Of a DNA stretch of 64,000 bases, positions 62,834 through 64,000 are shown in pieces; position 1 is the stretch's first letter; every line of letters begins with the position of its first letter. The notes beneath the pieces were generated by a model. That model was not told the DNA's origin and searched no databases. It worked only from the letters and a program-made list of their open reading frames with translations. The stretch is from Bacteroidales bacterium UBA4772. GTDB lineage: Bacteria > Bacteroidota > Bacteroidia > Bacteroidales > VadinHA17. Position numbers and translations under genes: made by a program. Where the stretch lies: positions 6,074-70,073 of the forward strand of contig DHHM01000003.1 in NCBI GenBank assembly GCA_002403305.1, read 5' to 3'.

Positions 62834-63865
62834 ATGAAAAAGTACCTCATCCTGCCGCTCATTGCCCTTGCCTTCTCCTCCTGCGCCACCCAGGAGCTTT
62901 ACCTGAACATCACCCGCCCGGCACCGGTGACCATAGCGCCTGAGATAAAGAGTGTTGGCATTATAGACCGGTCCAAACCAACCGACCGTACCAAAACTCT
63001 TGACGCACTCGACAAGGTGCTGTCGCTCGAGGGTGCTGACCTTGACTCTATCGGCACCCTGGAAGCCATAAAGGGTGTCACTGAAGAGCTGGAGGCCAAC
63101 GACAGGTTCCATGAGGTCAAACTTCTCAGTAAGCTTGAGTTTCAGGCCAGCAGCCTGGGCAGACTGCCCGCACCCCTGACATGGGATCAGGTGGAGGGTA
63201 TCTGCCGCGAAAACGGCACCCAGGCACTGTTTGCACTTGAGATGTATGACACCGATACACGCGTGGAAAATGCAGGCGGAGCCCTCGCCGAGCTCTCCGC
63301 AGGTAATATCCGGGGTGCACTGCACCTGGGCCCCATGGAGACCCTGGTAAGAACCGGATGGAGGATTTACTCGCCTGCCAACAGGGCTATTCTTGACGAA
63401 TTCATTGTTGCCGAATCAATTGTCTTCGGCGGAAGAGGATTAGACCCCGTGGCTGCCGTCTCTGGCATCATCCACCGCAAGGACGCGGTGAAGGAGGTAA
63501 GCCGCAAGGCTGGCAATGTATATGCCATGCGACTGATACCCTACCGCCTCAGGGTAAACCGCGAATACTATGTCAAGGGAACCTCCAATTTCAAAACGGC
63601 AAAACGACTCGCCCGGCTGGGCAGGTGGGATGAGGCAGGCGAACTGTGGAATCTCGAAACTGATAATCCTAAGCGAAAAGTGGCGGGCAGGGCCCATTAT
63701 AACATGGCCATCATAAGCGAGATAAACGGCGACCTCGACAATGCCGTTACCTGGGCACAGACCGCATATGCCAGCTTCAGAATCAAGAAGGGTCTTCATT
63801 ACGTTCGTATACTGGAGAACAGACGGCATGAGCAGGAGGTACTCCGTTACCAGGAGGAGAGATAA
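62834..63865 (+). CDS. DUF6340-like lipoprotein
   Basis: A 343-residue lipoprotein (LIALAFSSCATQ). It has the features of a Bacteroidota family annotated DUF6340: LYLNITRPAPVTIAPEIKSV near the start, a middle part with WDQVEGICRENGTQALFALEMYDT as a core strand and helix, and a TPR-like C-terminal region (RLARLGRWDEAGELWNLE, HYNMAIISEINGDLDNAVTW). The function is unknown. The ATG at 62834 is preferred to 62810 because it starts the signal peptide. Confidence 0.75.
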   Translation: MKKYLILPLIALAFSSCATQELYLNITRPAPVTIAPEIKSVGIIDRSKPTDRTKTLDALDKVLSLEGADLDSIGTLEAIKGVTEELEANDRFHEVKLLSKLEFQASSLGRLPAPLTWDQVEGICRENGTQALFALEMYDTDTRVENAGGALAELSAGNIRGALHLGPMETLVRTGWRIYSPANRAILDEFIVAESIVFGGRGLDPVAAVSGIIHRKDAVKEVSRKAGNVYAMRLIPYRLRVNREYYVKGTSNFKTAKRLARLGRWDEAGELWNLETDNPKRKVAGRAHYNMAIISEINGDLDNAVTWAQTAYASFRIKKGLHYVRILENRRHEQEVLRYQEER

Positions 63866-63875
63866 CCATAAGGAG

Positions 63876-63907
63876 AAAGGTTAAAGGTTAAAGGTTAAAG
63901 GTTAAAG
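63876..63907 (+). repeat. Heptanucleotide repeat (AGGTTAA)
   Basis: Four perfect copies of AGGTTAA in a row follow the DUF6340-like gene, a simple-sequence repeat of the kind seen elsewhere in the window. The remaining bases to 64000 contain GGTATTGTAGA twice (about 63924 and 63973) and no gene. Confidence 0.85.
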
Positions 63908-64000
63908 TAGGTCGTAGACCTTCAGGTATTGTAGAATAGTCACCAGTAGAAATACCCTTCCGCGTAGCGGATTAGGTATTGTAGATCGTGCCAACACCAC

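Overview
The window looks like a chromosomal segment of a member of the Bacteroidota, most likely an anaerobic or facultative relative of the Bacteroidales. The reasons are a SUF operon in the order sufB-C-D-S-E plus a MIP18/DUF59 gene, many LTxC-type lipoproteins, FISUMP and DUF4412-type secreted proteins, LytS/LytTR signalling with periplasmic TPRs, and promoter-like TAnnTTTG boxes. Genus cannot be assigned from the sequence alone. No rRNA, tRNA, CRISPR array or intact insertion sequence was recognised.

Layout. 0-3 kb: a cut formyltransferase-like gene and a polysaccharide deacetylase (cell-surface glycan), a gene remnant and a beta-propeller lipoprotein. 3.2-9.9 kb: the SUF iron-sulfur cluster operon followed by queG. 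9.9-17.1 kb, minus strand: a nucleotide pyrophosphatase-like lipoprotein, a membrane/THEP1 NTPase fusion that resembles a one-chain ECF transporter, two Tat-exported sugar-type enzymes, and a four-haem NapC-like cytochrome fused to a formylglycine-generating-enzyme-like domain. 17.4-28.2 kb: nucleoside hydrolase-like protein, GH20 hexosaminidase, BASS transporter, serpin, Nudix hydrolase, E1-like ThiF/MoeB protein and a LytS/LytTR two-component pair.

28.3-48.0 kb holds two plus-strand islands of exported proteins of mostly unknown function (28.4-32.6 and 38.3-48.0 kb). They contain OmpA, EF-hand/TPR, Big-1-like, DUF4412-like, lipocalin-like, ankyrin, FISUMP and SUMF1-like proteins, and are separated by minus-strand housekeeping genes (SDR, NAD epimerase, M28 peptidase, sirtuin) and a divergent exported PIMT. 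Both islands begin with the same roughly 50-bp upstream block and related signal-peptide starts. Island B also contains 3' fragments of unrelated genes joined directly behind the stop codons of FISUMP/SUMF1 genes. This is the best candidate for an undescribed system in the window.

48.6-64 kb: an OmpA/envelope gene pair, a LapA-like protein, an AraC regulator, a fasciclin lipoprotein with an apparent 2-base frameshift, a CarH-like MerR-B12 regulator with the full set of light-sensing residues, a GH105 pseudogene, an RmuC-like protein followed by hydF, a pentahaem cytochrome with a monohaem porin-like partner, an aromatic amino acid ammonia-lyase whose MIO triad reads Ala-Cys-Gly, and a DUF6340-like lipoprotein.

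A recurring property is short imperfect tandem duplication at gene borders: 42 bp on both sides of queG, 57 bp at 17.1 kb, 75 bp across the stop codon of an OmpA gene, and 43-bp hairpin repeats beside the sirtuin gene. All functional calls rest on motif recognition by eye; no database search was run.
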